Numbered from the stretch's first letter, positions 9,000 through 17,233 are shown. The stretch: 64,000 nt of DNA from Lichenicoccus sp964246745 (GCA_964246745.1 CAXTRK010000011.1:22926-86925); one strand, 5' to 3'. The notes: generated from the sequence alone by a model not told the origin. A program made the numbers and translations.

Positions 9000-9382
9000 C
9001 TACTTGATTGGTACATAGCAAAGCCGGCATCAGCGACGCAAAACCATTTCCGTTTGGAAAACTCGCTTATTCTTGAGCTTCGGCAAAAGCCAATCCACGA
9101 CCGACTAGGAATGGCCGATCACCTTTATCACTACACAAATCAGAATGGGCGAATCGGTATTTGCGGAAGGCTGGAGGTCATGCGACCGCAGTCGAATGCG
9201 GCGGTGGCTTTCTTGCGCTGGACGGATGGCAGCGAGAACGGCAGCAGAGTATCTTCGATCATGGCGGATGTGGCAGAGTCCGATATAGCGGAAGTTGGCG
9301 TCGACACCCACACTTTCTGTGTTCAATCAGACCCTTGCGCTACATCCGCCAGCAAATTCTGCCATGCGCTGAATAAGACGGG
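9000..9382. other. Gap with possible DUF2971-like gene fragment
   Basis: About 380 bases with no convincing gene and a lower GC content than its surroundings. An ORF at 9054-9386 (+) has an internal MADHLYHYTNQNG (from about 9111) that resembles the start of DUF2971-type proteins (pattern LYHYT---GL-GI), but the resemblance stops after some 20 residues and no family continuation was found in the other frames. I read it as a probable remnant from mobile or accessory DNA. Confidence 0.3.
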
Positions 9383-9685
9383 CTAGTCGCTTCCCATGAT
9401 GGTTTCATAGTCGCGCCCGCCTGTGAAAATGCGGAGAACGCGTAGCTTGTCAGGGGGCAGTTCATAAACGACCACGACGCGCCGCCATAGGGTTAAGACA
9501 CGAACGCCAGGCCGCAAATCCGAGCGGTCGATACCGATCATGGGGGTTTGACACAGGCTGCGGCATGCCTGCTGAATTTCCTCTATGTAGGACAATGCAC
9601 GGCGCGGATTATCGGCGGCGATGAAGTCGAAAACATCGTTGATGTCGTCTTCGGCTTGAGGCGCAAAAACAAGGCTGCGCGTCAC
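9383..9685 (-). CDS. parE: ParE/RelE-family toxin
   Basis: 100 residues, typical for the ParE/RelE toxin superfamily. It shows the family's early PQAEDDINDVFDFIA helix, the ALSYIEEIQQACRSL helix, P-GI-R-DLRPGVR strand and the closing YELPPDKLRVLRIFTGGRDYE segment. ParE proteins poison DNA gyrase and RelE members cleave mRNA on ribosomes; the sequence does not tell them apart with certainty, though length and the RIFTGGRDYE end favour ParE. It overlaps the upstream antitoxin by 4 bases, the usual antitoxin-first arrangement. Confidence 0.88.
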   Translation of the reverse strand: MTRSLVFAPQAEDDINDVFDFIAADNPRRALSYIEEIQQACRSLCQTPMIGIDRSDLRPGVRVLTLWRRVVVVYELPPDKLRVLRIFTGGRDYETIMGSD

Positions 9686-9957
9686 TGTTGCCTGCTTTTC
9701 TCGGCCTCCTGAAACCGCTCCTGGATCCGCCGCCGTAGTTCGCCATCGGTGATGGATTGTGGATCGTCCGCCGCCTCGTTGATTTTGGCGCGGATAGCGT
9801 CAAGCCGCTGTTCCCGTTCGCTGCGCCGGTCCTGCCAGAGCCGCATGGCCTCGCGGATCACTTCGCTGTTCGAGGAATAGGCCCCGGTCTCCACCTGACG
9901 GCGAATCATCTGCGCCATGTCGGCGGGCAAGGTGATACTCAGTTTTTCGGCGTTCAT
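9682..9957 (-). CDS. parD: ParD-type ribbon-helix-helix antitoxin
   Basis: 91 residues from the ATG at 9957, which has CAGGAG 7 bases upstream. The N-terminus (LSITLPADMAQMIRRQVETGAYSSNSEVIREAMRLWQ) is the ParD/CopG ribbon-helix-helix DNA-binding fold; the charged C-terminal half should wrap the ParE toxin. The frame is open further upstream, but that portion is the shadow of the lactonase gene. An imperfect palindrome with GGAT/ATCC arms and AT-rich centre at 9973-9993 lies just upstream and is a candidate autoregulatory operator overlapping the promoter. Confidence 0.87.
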   Translation of the reverse strand: MNAEKLSITLPADMAQMIRRQVETGAYSSNSEVIREAMRLWQDRRSEREQRLDAIRAKINEAADDPQSITDGELRRRIQERFQEAEKSRQQ

Positions 9958-10073
9958 GCGGTGCTCCTGGTAGGATAAAGTAGCATATAATCCGACCAGT
10001 TGTCTGCCGTCTGTTGGCTTGGCGTCCCTCGTCAAGCCCCTTGTCTCCCCTTGAACCTTGTTCCTTAGAAGCT

Positions 10074-11081
10074 TCAACCAGGTCTTGTTGCGCCAGTCGT
10101 GTTGACATGCAGCGAGTAGATCGACGTGCTCGCCGCCATGAACAGGCGGTGGCCCTTGCTGCCGCCGAAACAGAGGTTCGCACAGCCCTCGGGCAGGTGG
10201 ATCTTGCCGATCAGGTGGCCTTCTGGCGTGTAGCAACGCACCCCGTCCTCGGCGGGGTCGGACCAGCCCATGCTGCACCAGACATTGCCGTCGGCATCGA
10301 CGCGCAGCCCGTCGGTGAAACCCGGCGCGAAATCCTCGGCGAACACGCGGCCGCCGCTCAACGCGCCGTCTTTCACGTCAAAGACGCGGATATGCGCCGG
10401 GCCGCCATGGGTGATGCCGCTATCGACAATGTAGAGACGGCTTTCGTCGGGTGAGAAGGCGAGGCCGTTGGGTCGTGTGAAATCGTCCGCCACCGCCACA
10501 GCCCGGCCCGTCGCTGGATCGAGACGATAGACATGGGTCGGCAGTTCCGCCTCCGCCATGTGCCCCTCATAGGGTCCGTCGATGCCGTAGCCGGGGTCGG
10601 TGAACCAGATCGCGCCGTCGGAGGCCACCACCACGTCATTGGGGGCGTTCAGCCGCTTGCCCTGGAAGCTGTCGATCAGCACGGTGAGCCTTCCGTCCGG
10701 CTCGGTGCGGGTGACGCGCCGCGTATCATGTTCGCAGGTGATCAGCCGGCCCTCTCGGTCGCGCGTGTTGCCGTTGGCGTAGTGGCTTGGCGAGCGAAAC
10801 ACGCTGACATGGCCGTCCTCTTCCAGCCAGCGCAGCATTCGGTTGTTCGGGATGTCGCTCCACAACAGATAGCCGCCCGCGGGAAAATAGACCGGCCCCT
10901 CGGCCCAGCGGAACCCGGTGGCGATCCGTTCGATCGCGGCATTGCCTTGCCGGGCTGCAAAACGACGATCGAGCGACTCGATACGCGGGTCGGGATAGCG
11001 CGTACCGTCGAGATGACCGAGCGCCAGCGATGCCGACCGCCCGAAGCCGTGTTCGCCTCCAGAGACACCATGATGGTTCAT
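10074..11081 (-). CDS. SMP-30/gluconolactonase family lactonase
   Basis: 335 residues from the ATG at 11081, preceded by GGAGAG; a longer reading from 11099 lacks a ribosome site. It is a six-bladed propeller lactonase of the Gnl type: GFRWAEGPVYFPAGGYLLWSDIPNNR supplies the metal-binding Glu, LNAPNDVVVASDG the Asn, and NGLAFSPDESRLYIVDSG the Asn/Asp pair. Such enzymes hydrolyse sugar lactones (gluconolactone and relatives) with a divalent metal. No signal peptide is apparent. It stands alone between two toxin-antitoxin modules and is unrelated in sequence detail to the second lactonase at 18778. Confidence 0.85.
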   Translation of the reverse strand: MNHHGVSGGEHGFGRSASLALGHLDGTRYPDPRIESLDRRFAARQGNAAIERIATGFRWAEGPVYFPAGGYLLWSDIPNNRMLRWLEEDGHVSVFRSPSHYANGNTRDREGRLITCEHDTRRVTRTEPDGRLTVLIDSFQGKRLNAPNDVVVASDGAIWFTDPGYGIDGPYEGHMAEAELPTHVYRLDPATGRAVAVADDFTRPNGLAFSPDESRLYIVDSGITHGGPAHIRVFDVKDGALSGGRVFAEDFAPGFTDGLRVDADGNVWCSMGWSDPAEDGVRCYTPEGHLIGKIHLPEGCANLCFGGSKGHRLFMAASTSIYSLHVNTTGATRPG

Positions 11082-11246
11082 GCCCGCTCTCCACCGCACC
11101 CGTTTGACTATTCCACGACGCCGGCCGTCCGACGCGCGACGCCCCGCGCGGCGATACGATGTTCAAGGCGGTGGCCGCTGTCCAGTTGGTCATCTCTTGC
11201 CGGATTTGGTGGAAAGCGGAACCGCTGGCGCGGATCGACCGATCAT

Positions 11247-11270
11247 GATATACGAAGCGCTTAGTATATC
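11247..11270. promoter_or_regulatory. Near-perfect palindromic operator upstream of the AbrB/PIN module
   Basis: A 24-base near-perfect palindrome with GATATAC and GTATATC arms around an AAGCGCTT core; 11 of 12 pairs match. It sits 14 bases before the antitoxin ATG at 11285 and overlaps the likely promoter. AbrB/MazE-type antitoxins autoregulate by binding such palindromes, so this is a good candidate operator. Confidence 0.55.
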
Positions 11271-11284
11271 CAGGGGCAGGCGCG

Positions 11285-11527
11285 ATGCAGGTCGGAAAAT
11301 GGGGCAACAGCCTGGCCGTGCGTCTGCCCGCCGCCGTGGTCGATGCCCTGCAGCTCCGGGAAGGCGACGAAGTGCAGGTCGAGGTCGCCGACCCGCGCAC
11401 CTTCCGCGTGGGCCGCGACACCACCCGCGACGACGCCCTGGATGTGTTGCGCGCGCTCGGCTGGCGGCTGCCGCCGGGCTTCCGCTTCTCCCGCGACGAG
11501 GCGAACGAGCGCGGCGTCGGGGCGTGA
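11285..11527 (+). CDS. AbrB/MazE-type antitoxin
   Basis: 80 residues. The first 45 form a SpoVT-AbrB swapped-hairpin DNA-binding domain (KWGNSLAVRLPAAVVDALQLREGDEVQVEV is the classic pattern). The remainder, rich in Arg and Asp, would be the toxin-neutralising tail. The stop overlaps the GTG of the PIN toxin downstream (GTGA), giving a coupled antitoxin-toxin pair. Often labelled VapB or MazE; the PIN partner makes VapB-like the better label. Confidence 0.87.
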   Translation: MQVGKWGNSLAVRLPAAVVDALQLREGDEVQVEVADPRTFRVGRDTTRDDALDVLRALGWRLPPGFRFSRDEANERGVGA

Positions 11528-11931
11528 GCCCGCCGTTCCTCGACACCAACGTGCTGATCTACGCCGCCTTGCGGCCGGACCCGCGTTCGGACGCGGCGCG
11601 AGCCCTGCTGCGCGGCGGCGGGGTGATCAGCGTGCAGGTGCTCAACGAGTTCGCCAACGCCGCTCGCCGCAAGCTGCGCCGCACCTGGCCGGAGGTCCAG
11701 CGAGCCCTGGCTGCCGTCCGCGCGCTCTGCCCGATGCCACAGCCGATCACCGCGGCGACGCACGAGGCCGCATTCGCCATCGCGGAGCATACCGGCTACG
11801 CCATCTTCGACGCCCTGATCCTGGCTTCGGCGATCGAGGCGGGCTGCGATACCGTCTGCTCCGAGGACATGCAGGACGGCCGGATCATCGACGGGCGTCT
11901 GACGATCCACAACCCGTTCCGGTTAGGGTAA
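11524..11931 (+). CDS. PIN-domain ribonuclease toxin (VapC-like)
   Basis: 135 residues starting at a GTG that overlaps the antitoxin stop. PIN-domain acidic residues are visible: FLDTNVLIYA at the N-terminus (first Asp), a Glu in VLNEFANAA, and the IFDALILASA plus CSEDMQDG acidic pair near the C-terminus. PIN toxins of this kind are Mg-dependent RNases that cut tRNA or rRNA when released from the antitoxin. The longer upstream frame (to 11080) is a shadow over the antitoxin and non-coding DNA. Confidence 0.87.
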   Translation: MSPPFLDTNVLIYAALRPDPRSDAARALLRGGGVISVQVLNEFANAARRKLRRTWPEVQRALAAVRALCPMPQPITAATHEAAFAIAEHTGYAIFDALILASAIEAGCDTVCSEDMQDGRIIDGRLTIHNPFRLG

Positions 11932-12012
11932 TCGCCGCTTGGCGCGGTTTGTGTTCATCATAAATACTTGCCGAGCGCATTGGGCGCAGGCGGATCGAGA
12001 GGAAAGCCTCAG

Positions 12013-12234
12013 ATGAGCGACGCCGCCGCAGACATGCCGGCGCTCGACATTCGCGAGCAGATCGTGCGGATTGATCGGGCGATTGCCGAGACGCAAAAGT
12101 TCCTCGCAGAGACGGGCAAGCCCCAGCGGGAGCGTGGCCTCGCACCGTTCATCGCGGGTGCTACACTCGTTGGCGGCGCAGGCGGTGCCTTCGCCGGGAT
12201 CATGGCGCTGCTTCGGGCCACGGGGCACGGATGA
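12013..12234 (+). CDS. Small protein with coiled-coil start and C-terminal membrane segment
   Basis: 73 residues. The N-terminal half (ALDIREQIVRIDRAIAETQKFLAE) is a heptad-like amphipathic helix; the C-terminal half (LAPFIAGATLVGGAGGAFAGIMALL) is one probable membrane helix. GAGGAAAG lies just before the ATG. The stop overlaps the next gene's ATG (ATGA). The pattern resembles small proteins often seen with HTH proteins in prophage-like patches, but I know of no defined function. Confidence 0.6.
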   Translation: MSDAAADMPALDIREQIVRIDRAIAETQKFLAETGKPQRERGLAPFIAGATLVGGAGGAFAGIMALLRATGHG

Positions 12235-12440
12235 GTCCCGATCGCTTCCGCGATTGTCTTGCAGCACTGCGCTGGTCGCAGCGCGGGTTGGCCGAGGTGC
12301 TGGAAACCCACGAGAGGACGGTCCGCCGCTGGGCAACCGGAGACGTCATCATACCGTCCAACGTGGCGCAGTGGCTTGAGGATCTGGCCGACGCGCATCT
12401 CGCGCGCCCACTGCCCTCTGGATGGCGCAAAGCCGCCTAG
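12231..12440 (+). CDS. Small helix-turn-helix protein
   Basis: 69 residues, nearly all of it one helix-turn-helix: FRDCLAALRWSQRGLAEVLETHERTVRRWATGD has the XRE/phage-repressor spacing (Q-GLA----E-TV-RW-TG). It is translationally coupled to the preceding membrane-anchored small protein. It may be a small DNA-binding regulator left from a phage or plasmid; no target palindrome is evident nearby. Confidence 0.65.
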   Translation: MSPDRFRDCLAALRWSQRGLAEVLETHERTVRRWATGDVIIPSNVAQWLEDLADAHLARPLPSGWRKAA

Positions 12441-12478
12441 CTAGACCGCCATTCGCAGCAATGGGTGGGGAAATAAAC

Positions 12479-13249
12479 ATGGACACGAACCCGCCGGGGC
12501 GCGGACGCATGCGGGGCAAGGCGGTCGTGGTGACCGGTGCCGGGAACGGCATCGGACGGGCGACAGCGCTGCGCTTCGCGGCCGAAGGCGCACGCCTGGT
12601 CATCAACGATGTCGACGCCGCCCGCCTGGACGAGCTCAGCGCGTTCATTTCGAAGTCCGGCTCTGAAGTGCGCGGCGTTGTCGGCGACGTGTCCAAGGTG
12701 GACGACGCACGCGCGATGATCCGCGCCTCCGTCGAGGCGTTCGGCCGCATCGACGTGCTGGTCGCCAATGCCGGAATTATCCCCGAGCTTGACCTGCTCA
12801 CCGCCACCGCCGAGGATTTCGATCACGTCATGGCGGTTGACGGCAAGGGCATGTTCCTGACCTGCAAGTTCGCTGTCGAGGCAATGCTGGAGAGAGGCGG
12901 TGGCGGCGCGATCGTCTGTCTCTCCTCGATCTCCGGCGAGGCCGGCCAGAAGGGACAGGCGGTCTATGGGCCGGCCAAGTTTGTGGCGTCCGGCATCACC
13001 AAGCATCTGGCCGTCGAGCTCGCCGCGCGCGGCATACGCGTCAACGCCGTAGCCCCCGGCACCATCGCCACCGAGGCGGTGAGCAGGATGTCGGAGGCGT
13101 ATGTCTCCGCCATCAAGGCCATGCATCCGATGGGCCGCCTGGGGCAGCCTGACGAGGTTGCGCGGGCAATCCTGTTTCTCGCGTCCGACGAGGCCTCCTT
13201 CATCACCGGTGTCGTCCTGCCCGTGGATGGCGGGTATTTGGCCCAGTAG
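12479..13249 (+). CDS. Short-chain dehydrogenase/reductase
   Basis: 256 residues from the ATG at 12479 (GGGGA upstream); the frame also opens from 12422 over the preceding gene. It is a classical SDR: cofactor motif TGAGNGIG near residue 20-27, NAG near 97, catalytic Ser in LSSISG, YGPAK (Tyr-x3-Lys) near 164-168, and PGTIATEAV. The C-terminus FITGVVLPVDGGYLAQ is typical of the 3-oxoacyl-ACP reductase-like or glucose dehydrogenase-like group. An Asp after the third strand (NDVDAA) favours NAD over NADP. The substrate cannot be deduced. Confidence 0.88.
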   Translation: MDTNPPGRGRMRGKAVVVTGAGNGIGRATALRFAAEGARLVINDVDAARLDELSAFISKSGSEVRGVVGDVSKVDDARAMIRASVEAFGRIDVLVANAGIIPELDLLTATAEDFDHVMAVDGKGMFLTCKFAVEAMLERGGGGAIVCLSSISGEAGQKGQAVYGPAKFVASGITKHLAVELAARGIRVNAVAPGTIATEAVSRMSEAYVSAIKAMHPMGRLGQPDEVARAILFLASDEASFITGVVLPVDGGYLAQ

Positions 13250-13270
13250 CGGACCCTGGAGCGGAGCGAG

Positions 13271-13330
13271 CTTCGCATCTGGCGAAGGCCAGCCATCCAC
13301 GCTAGTCACGCCTTGTCATCCACCGACAAG
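13271..13330. promoter_or_regulatory. Short hairpins between SDR and S46 peptidase genes
   Basis: Two inverted repeats lie in the gap: CTTCGC-ATCTG-GCGAAG at 13271-13287 and CTTGTC-ATCCACC-GACAAG at 13312-13330. The first could be a weak SDR terminator (no T-run follows); the second ends 9 bases before the chosen ATG of the peptidase and might be an operator or translation-affecting hairpin. Confidence 0.3.
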
Positions 13331-13339
13331 GTCCGCCCG

Positions 13340-15457
13340 ATGCCTTCCGCACAGCACCTTCTTCAATCGCGGCGCCTGCTGCTCTCGTCGGCCGCGACCT
13401 GCCTGGCTGTTCTGCTGGCATCACGCGCCGCGCATGCCGACCAGGGCATGTGGACAATGAACAACCTGCCTGTGAAGGCAATGCAGCAGCGTTACGGCTT
13501 CACGCCGTCCACGCAATGGATACAACAGGTGACGCAAGCCTCGGCACGGCTCACGCTCGGCTGCTCGGCCTCGTTCGTGTCCGCGGACGGGCTGGTGATG
13601 ACCAATCATCACTGCGCCAACGAGTGCCTGTCGCAGCTCTCCTCGGGCCACCACGACTACATGGAGGCGGGATTTTCCGCGGGAGAGGCGAGCCACGAGC
13701 CGCAATGCCCGGCGATGGAGCTGGACCGCCTCGACAGCATCGCGGACGTGACATCGGCGATGAACCAGGCCACCGCCGGCAAGTCAGGTCACGACTATAT
13801 CGCAGCCCAGCGGGCGGCCGAGACCGGCATCGAGAAACACTGCGTCGGCGGTGACGCCAAGACCTGGCGCTGTGACGTGGTCAGCCTGTATCACGGCGGA
13901 CGCACCAACCTTTACCGCTACCGACGCTACCAGGATGTGCGGCTGGTATTCGCGCCGCAACAGAGCATCGCCTTCTTCGGCGGGGATCCCGACAACTTCA
14001 ATTTCCCCCGTTACGATCTCGACGTGACCTTCCTACGCGCCTACGACGCCGGCCACCCGGCGCATACGCAGTACTTTCCATTCTCCCCGTCCGGCCCAAA
14101 GGCGGGCGAACTGGTCTTTACCTCCGGCAATCCCGGCTCGACCGACCGCGAGGCGACGGTTGCGCAACTGCAATTGCTGCGCAGCCTGATGCTGCCCGCG
14201 AACCGAGTCTATTATGCCGATCTTGACGGCGTGCTCTGGGAATATAGCCGCTTCGGGGCCGCTCAGAAGCAGAATGCCGGCGATCTGCTGTTCGATGTCG
14301 AGAACACCGCCAAGGCGCTGAGCGGCTGGCAAGAGGCGCTCGTCAATCAGACCATGATCGCGGACAAGCAGCGGCAGGAGGATCAGATGCGCGCCTGGAT
14401 CAAGGGCGCGCCCGCTCGGCGGAAGCAGTTCGGCGATCCTTGGGCAAAGCTGGCGCCGGTGCTGGCCACCGAGCGACGGCTCTGGCTGCGCTATGCCATG
14501 ATCGAGAACGGCCGGCGCGATCCGCTCGGTTTGCAAGGCGACCTGTTCCGTTACGCCAAGACCCTGGTCCGCGCCGCCGCCGAGCGCGCCAAGCCGGACG
14601 CGCAACGTCTGCCGGAGTTCCAGCAATCGAAGCTGCCGGCGATCGAGGCGGAGCTCTCCGCCTCGGCGCCGGTGCATCCGGAGCTGGAACAGACCGAGCT
14701 GGCTTTCTCGCTGACCAAGATGCGCCAGGCGCTGGGCGTCGACGATGCCGCGGTGCAGGCCGTGCTCGGCACGCAGTCGCCCTCCGAAGTCGCCAACCAT
14801 GCGGTGAGCTTCACCCAACTCGCCGACCCGAAGGTCCGCATGGCGCTCTGGAACGGCGGCACGGCAGCGATTGCCGCCTCGAAGGACCCGATGATCGCCC
14901 TCGCGCGCGGCGTCGAACCCATCGCGCTCGCGCTCCGTGACGAATGGGACAACCAGGTACTCGCGCCGGAGCAGCAGGTCACCGAGGATATCGCCCGCGC
15001 GCGCTTCGCCCGCTTCGGCACCAGCATCTATCCGGACGCCACCTTCACCCAGCGCGTCTCCTTCGGCACCGTCAAGGGCTGGGACCAGAACGGCACGCAG
15101 GTCGCCCCCTTCACCCATTTCGCCGGTCTCTACAAGCGCGCCACCGGCAACCCGCCGTTTGAGCTTCCGAACGACTGGCTGGCGGCGAAATCGCGGCTTG
15201 ATCTCGGCACTCCGTTCGACTTCAGCACCACCAACGACATTATCGGCGGCAACTCTGGCAGCCCGGTGATCGATGCGCAGGCGCATGTCGTCGGCCTGAT
15301 CTTCGACGGCAACATCCACTCGCTCGGCGGCAACTTCTTCTATGACCCCAAGCTGAACCGGGCGGTCGCGGTCGATACCGCCGCCCTGCTGGCAGCCTTG
15401 CGCGTGGTCTATGGCGACCAGCGGCTCGCCAGCGAACTCGTGAGCGGTCATCTCTGA
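13340..15457 (+). CDS. Exported S46-family dipeptidyl-peptidase
   Basis: 705 residues from the ATG at 13340; the frame extends to a TTG at 13313, but the later start leaves a clean signal peptide (RR, then LLLSSAATCLAVLLASRAAHA) cleaved before DQGMW. The mature start DQGMWTMNNLP is the S46 hallmark. The catalytic His lies in TNHHC (residues 89-93) and the Ser in GGNSGSP (Ser639), with an Asp-rich region between. S46 enzymes (DPP7/DPP11) remove dipeptides from peptides in the periplasm, feeding amino-acid use. It is a single-gene unit with the regulator gene following in the same direction. Confidence 0.92.
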   Translation: MPSAQHLLQSRRLLLSSAATCLAVLLASRAAHADQGMWTMNNLPVKAMQQRYGFTPSTQWIQQVTQASARLTLGCSASFVSADGLVMTNHHCANECLSQLSSGHHDYMEAGFSAGEASHEPQCPAMELDRLDSIADVTSAMNQATAGKSGHDYIAAQRAAETGIEKHCVGGDAKTWRCDVVSLYHGGRTNLYRYRRYQDVRLVFAPQQSIAFFGGDPDNFNFPRYDLDVTFLRAYDAGHPAHTQYFPFSPSGPKAGELVFTSGNPGSTDREATVAQLQLLRSLMLPANRVYYADLDGVLWEYSRFGAAQKQNAGDLLFDVENTAKALSGWQEALVNQTMIADKQRQEDQMRAWIKGAPARRKQFGDPWAKLAPVLATERRLWLRYAMIENGRRDPLGLQGDLFRYAKTLVRAAAERAKPDAQRLPEFQQSKLPAIEAELSASAPVHPELEQTELAFSLTKMRQALGVDDAAVQAVLGTQSPSEVANHAVSFTQLADPKVRMALWNGGTAAIAASKDPMIALARGVEPIALALRDEWDNQVLAPEQQVTEDIARARFARFGTSIYPDATFTQRVSFGTVKGWDQNGTQVAPFTHFAGLYKRATGNPPFELPNDWLAAKSRLDLGTPFDFSTTNDIIGGNSGSPVIDAQAHVVGLIFDGNIHSLGGNFFYDPKLNRAVAVDTAALLAALRVVYGDQRLASELVSGHL

Positions 15458-15500
15458 GCGGTCATCTTTAAGCGGGGGGCCGCCACCACCCTCTTCGACG

Positions 15501-16277
15501 GTGACGGCTTCGGCGCCGCGCGCACGGCTGCCGACCGCGATCGCGCGTGATCTCGGCATCGCCATCGTCGCAGGCTCGCTGCGGCCCGGCGACACGCTCT
15601 CGGGCGAGATCGACTCCAGCGCCAAGCTCTCGGTGTCCCGCACCGCCTACCGCGAGGCGGTTCGCATCCTCGCCGCCAAGGGCTTGGTGGAGAGCCGTAC
15701 CCGCACCGGCACGCGTGTCAGCCCACGAGCGCGCTGGAACATCCTCGATGCCGAGGTGCTCGGCTGGTTCATGCAGACACGGCCCACGCCCGACTTCGTC
15801 CATGACCTTTTCGAGCTGCGTCTGATGGTCGAACCGGCGGCCGCCGCCCTGGCCGCGGAGCGGCGCACGGAGGCGCAGCTCGAGGCGATGCGCTCGGCGC
15901 TGGCGACAATGGCGCGCGCGAGCCTGTCCAGCGAGACCGGCCGCGCCGCCGACCGCGCCTTTCATGACGCCATCCTTGCCGCCACGCAGAACGAGGCGGT
16001 GGCGGCGCTGTCGAGCAGCGTGGGTGCCGCGATCCGCTGGACCACCTTGTTCAAGCATCGCGTGCAGACAGCGCCGCGCGATCCGATGGCGGAACATCTG
16101 AGTGTGCTCGACGCGATCGCCGCGCGCGACGCTGAGCGGGCGCGCGCACGGATGGCGGAGCTGGTCCGCCTGGCGCTCGTCGACATGCAGGAGTCGCTGC
16201 AAGCGGGGGCCGCGAACTTGAACCCGGAACGCGGCTGCGTCATAACCGGGGCGATGGTTGACTTGTCGGACAAGTGA
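15501..16277 (+). CDS. GntR-family regulator, FadR/DgoR type
   Basis: 258 residues from GTG 15501. An N-terminal winged helix (GDTLSGEIDSSAKLSVSRTAYREAVRILAAKGLVESRTRTGTRV) is followed by an all-helical FCD domain (about residues 95-235) with its metal or ligand histidines in FHDAILAATQNE and EHLSVLDAI. It heads the galactonate/galactose catabolic genes and overlaps dgoK by 4 bases, so it is most likely a DgoR-like repressor answering to galactonate or KDPGal. A perfect palindrome at 16261-16275 inside its own 3' end is a candidate binding site. Confidence 0.88.
   Translation: MTASAPRARLPTAIARDLGIAIVAGSLRPGDTLSGEIDSSAKLSVSRTAYREAVRILAAKGLVESRTRTGTRVSPRARWNILDAEVLGWFMQTRPTPDFVHDLFELRLMVEPAAAALAAERRTEAQLEAMRSALATMARASLSSETGRAADRAFHDAILAATQNEAVAALSSSVGAAIRWTTLFKHRVQTAPRDPMAEHLSVLDAIAARDAERARARMAELVRLALVDMQESLQAGAANLNPERGCVITGAMVDLSDK
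16261..16275. promoter_or_regulatory. Perfect 15-base palindrome, possible GntR operator
   Basis: ACTTGTC-G-GACAAGT, 7 of 7 pairs around one central base. FadR-subfamily GntR regulators bind short palindromes of the TTGT...ACAA type, and this site lies at the regulator/dgoK junction, touching the GTG of dgoK. It is inside coding sequence, so chance cannot be excluded. Confidence 0.4.
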
Positions 16278-17233
16278 GCGGGACAGTTCCAGCGCGGACC
16301 GCATTGATCGCCCTCGATTGGGGCACCAGCGCGCTGCGTGCCTGGCGGATCTCGGAAGCCGGAACGGTGATCGAGTCGCGACGGCAGGAATGGGGCATCA
16401 TGCACCTTCCGGACGGCGGTTTCCCCGCCGCTTTCGACGCGATCACGGAGGACTGGCGCGGGGCGGCCGTGCCGGCGATTGCCTGCGGCATGGTCGGCAG
16501 CCGGCAAGGCTGGCGGGAAGTGCCGTACCTGACCACGCCGGCGGACCTCTCCCGGATCGCCGGAGCGCTGCTGCCGATCGAGACCGGCATCGGGCAGACG
16601 CTGCATCTGGTGCCCGGTCTGTTGCATGCGGACGACGAGGCACCGGACGTGATGCGCGGCGAGGAAACCCAGGCGATGGGGGCGGCCGCCATTCTCGACA
16701 ACGACGCCCTCCTGGTGATGCCGGGCACGCACAGCAAATGGTCGCGGCTTCGCGAGCAAAGGCTGGTCTGGTTCCGCACGATGATGACCGGTGAGCTGTT
16801 CGCCCTGTTGCGTCGGCATTCCATTCTCGGGCGCGACGAAGCGGGTGACGCGGGTCCGGCGGCGCGCGACGCGGCCTTTGTGCGCGGCGTCCGGCAGGCA
16901 GCTTCCGATGGCGCCTTCGCCCGGTTGTTCACGACCCGCGCCCTGAGCCTGACCGGCGGGCTGCCGCCGGGCGCCGCCGCGGATTATCTCTCCGGATTGC
17001 TGATCGGCGAGGAGTTGCGTCTGGCGTTGCCGGGAGTGGCGGACCCTGTGCGGATCGCCCTCACCGGTGATACGACACTCTGCGACCGCTACGCGCGCGC
17101 CTTCAGCGTCCTTGGCCACCCCAGCCCGGCACGCATCGAGGATACGGCGCTTGCCGGACTGCTACGGATCGCGGCGAAGGCCGGGCTGTTGCCGGTTGCC
17201 GCGCAAGCCGGCGCCGCGACGAAGGGAGCTTGA
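16274..17233 (+). CDS. dgoK: 2-dehydro-3-deoxygalactonokinase
   Basis: 319 residues from GTG 16274, overlapping the regulator stop. It opens with the ATP-binding ALDWGTSALRAW motif of the DgoK family and carries CGMVGSRQGWREVPY (near residue 72) and the MPGTHSKWSRL and FTTRALSLTGGLPP segments. The enzyme phosphorylates 2-keto-3-deoxygalactonate to KDPGal. It is followed after one base by the KDPGal aldolase, the next pathway step. Confidence 0.93.
   Translation: MSGTVPARTALIALDWGTSALRAWRISEAGTVIESRRQEWGIMHLPDGGFPAAFDAITEDWRGAAVPAIACGMVGSRQGWREVPYLTTPADLSRIAGALLPIETGIGQTLHLVPGLLHADDEAPDVMRGEETQAMGAAAILDNDALLVMPGTHSKWSRLREQRLVWFRTMMTGELFALLRRHSILGRDEAGDAGPAARDAAFVRGVRQAASDGAFARLFTTRALSLTGGLPPGAAADYLSGLLIGEELRLALPGVADPVRIALTGDTTLCDRYARAFSVLGHPSPARIEDTALAGLLRIAAKAGLLPVAAQAGAATKGA

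Noticed and set aside
9105..9326. Minus-strand ORF thought to be a transposase fragment
   Set aside because: No transposase motif, no terminal inverted repeats and no second copy in the window.
13312..13330. CTTGTC/GACAAG repeat as a second binding site of the GntR regulator
   Set aside because: Half-sites resemble the 16261 palindrome but the spacing is 7 bases instead of 1, so the same protein would not be expected to bind both.
14033..15643. 536-residue minus-strand ORF opposite the S46 peptidase
   Set aside because: No domain pattern; the plus strand has signal peptide and both catalytic motifs.
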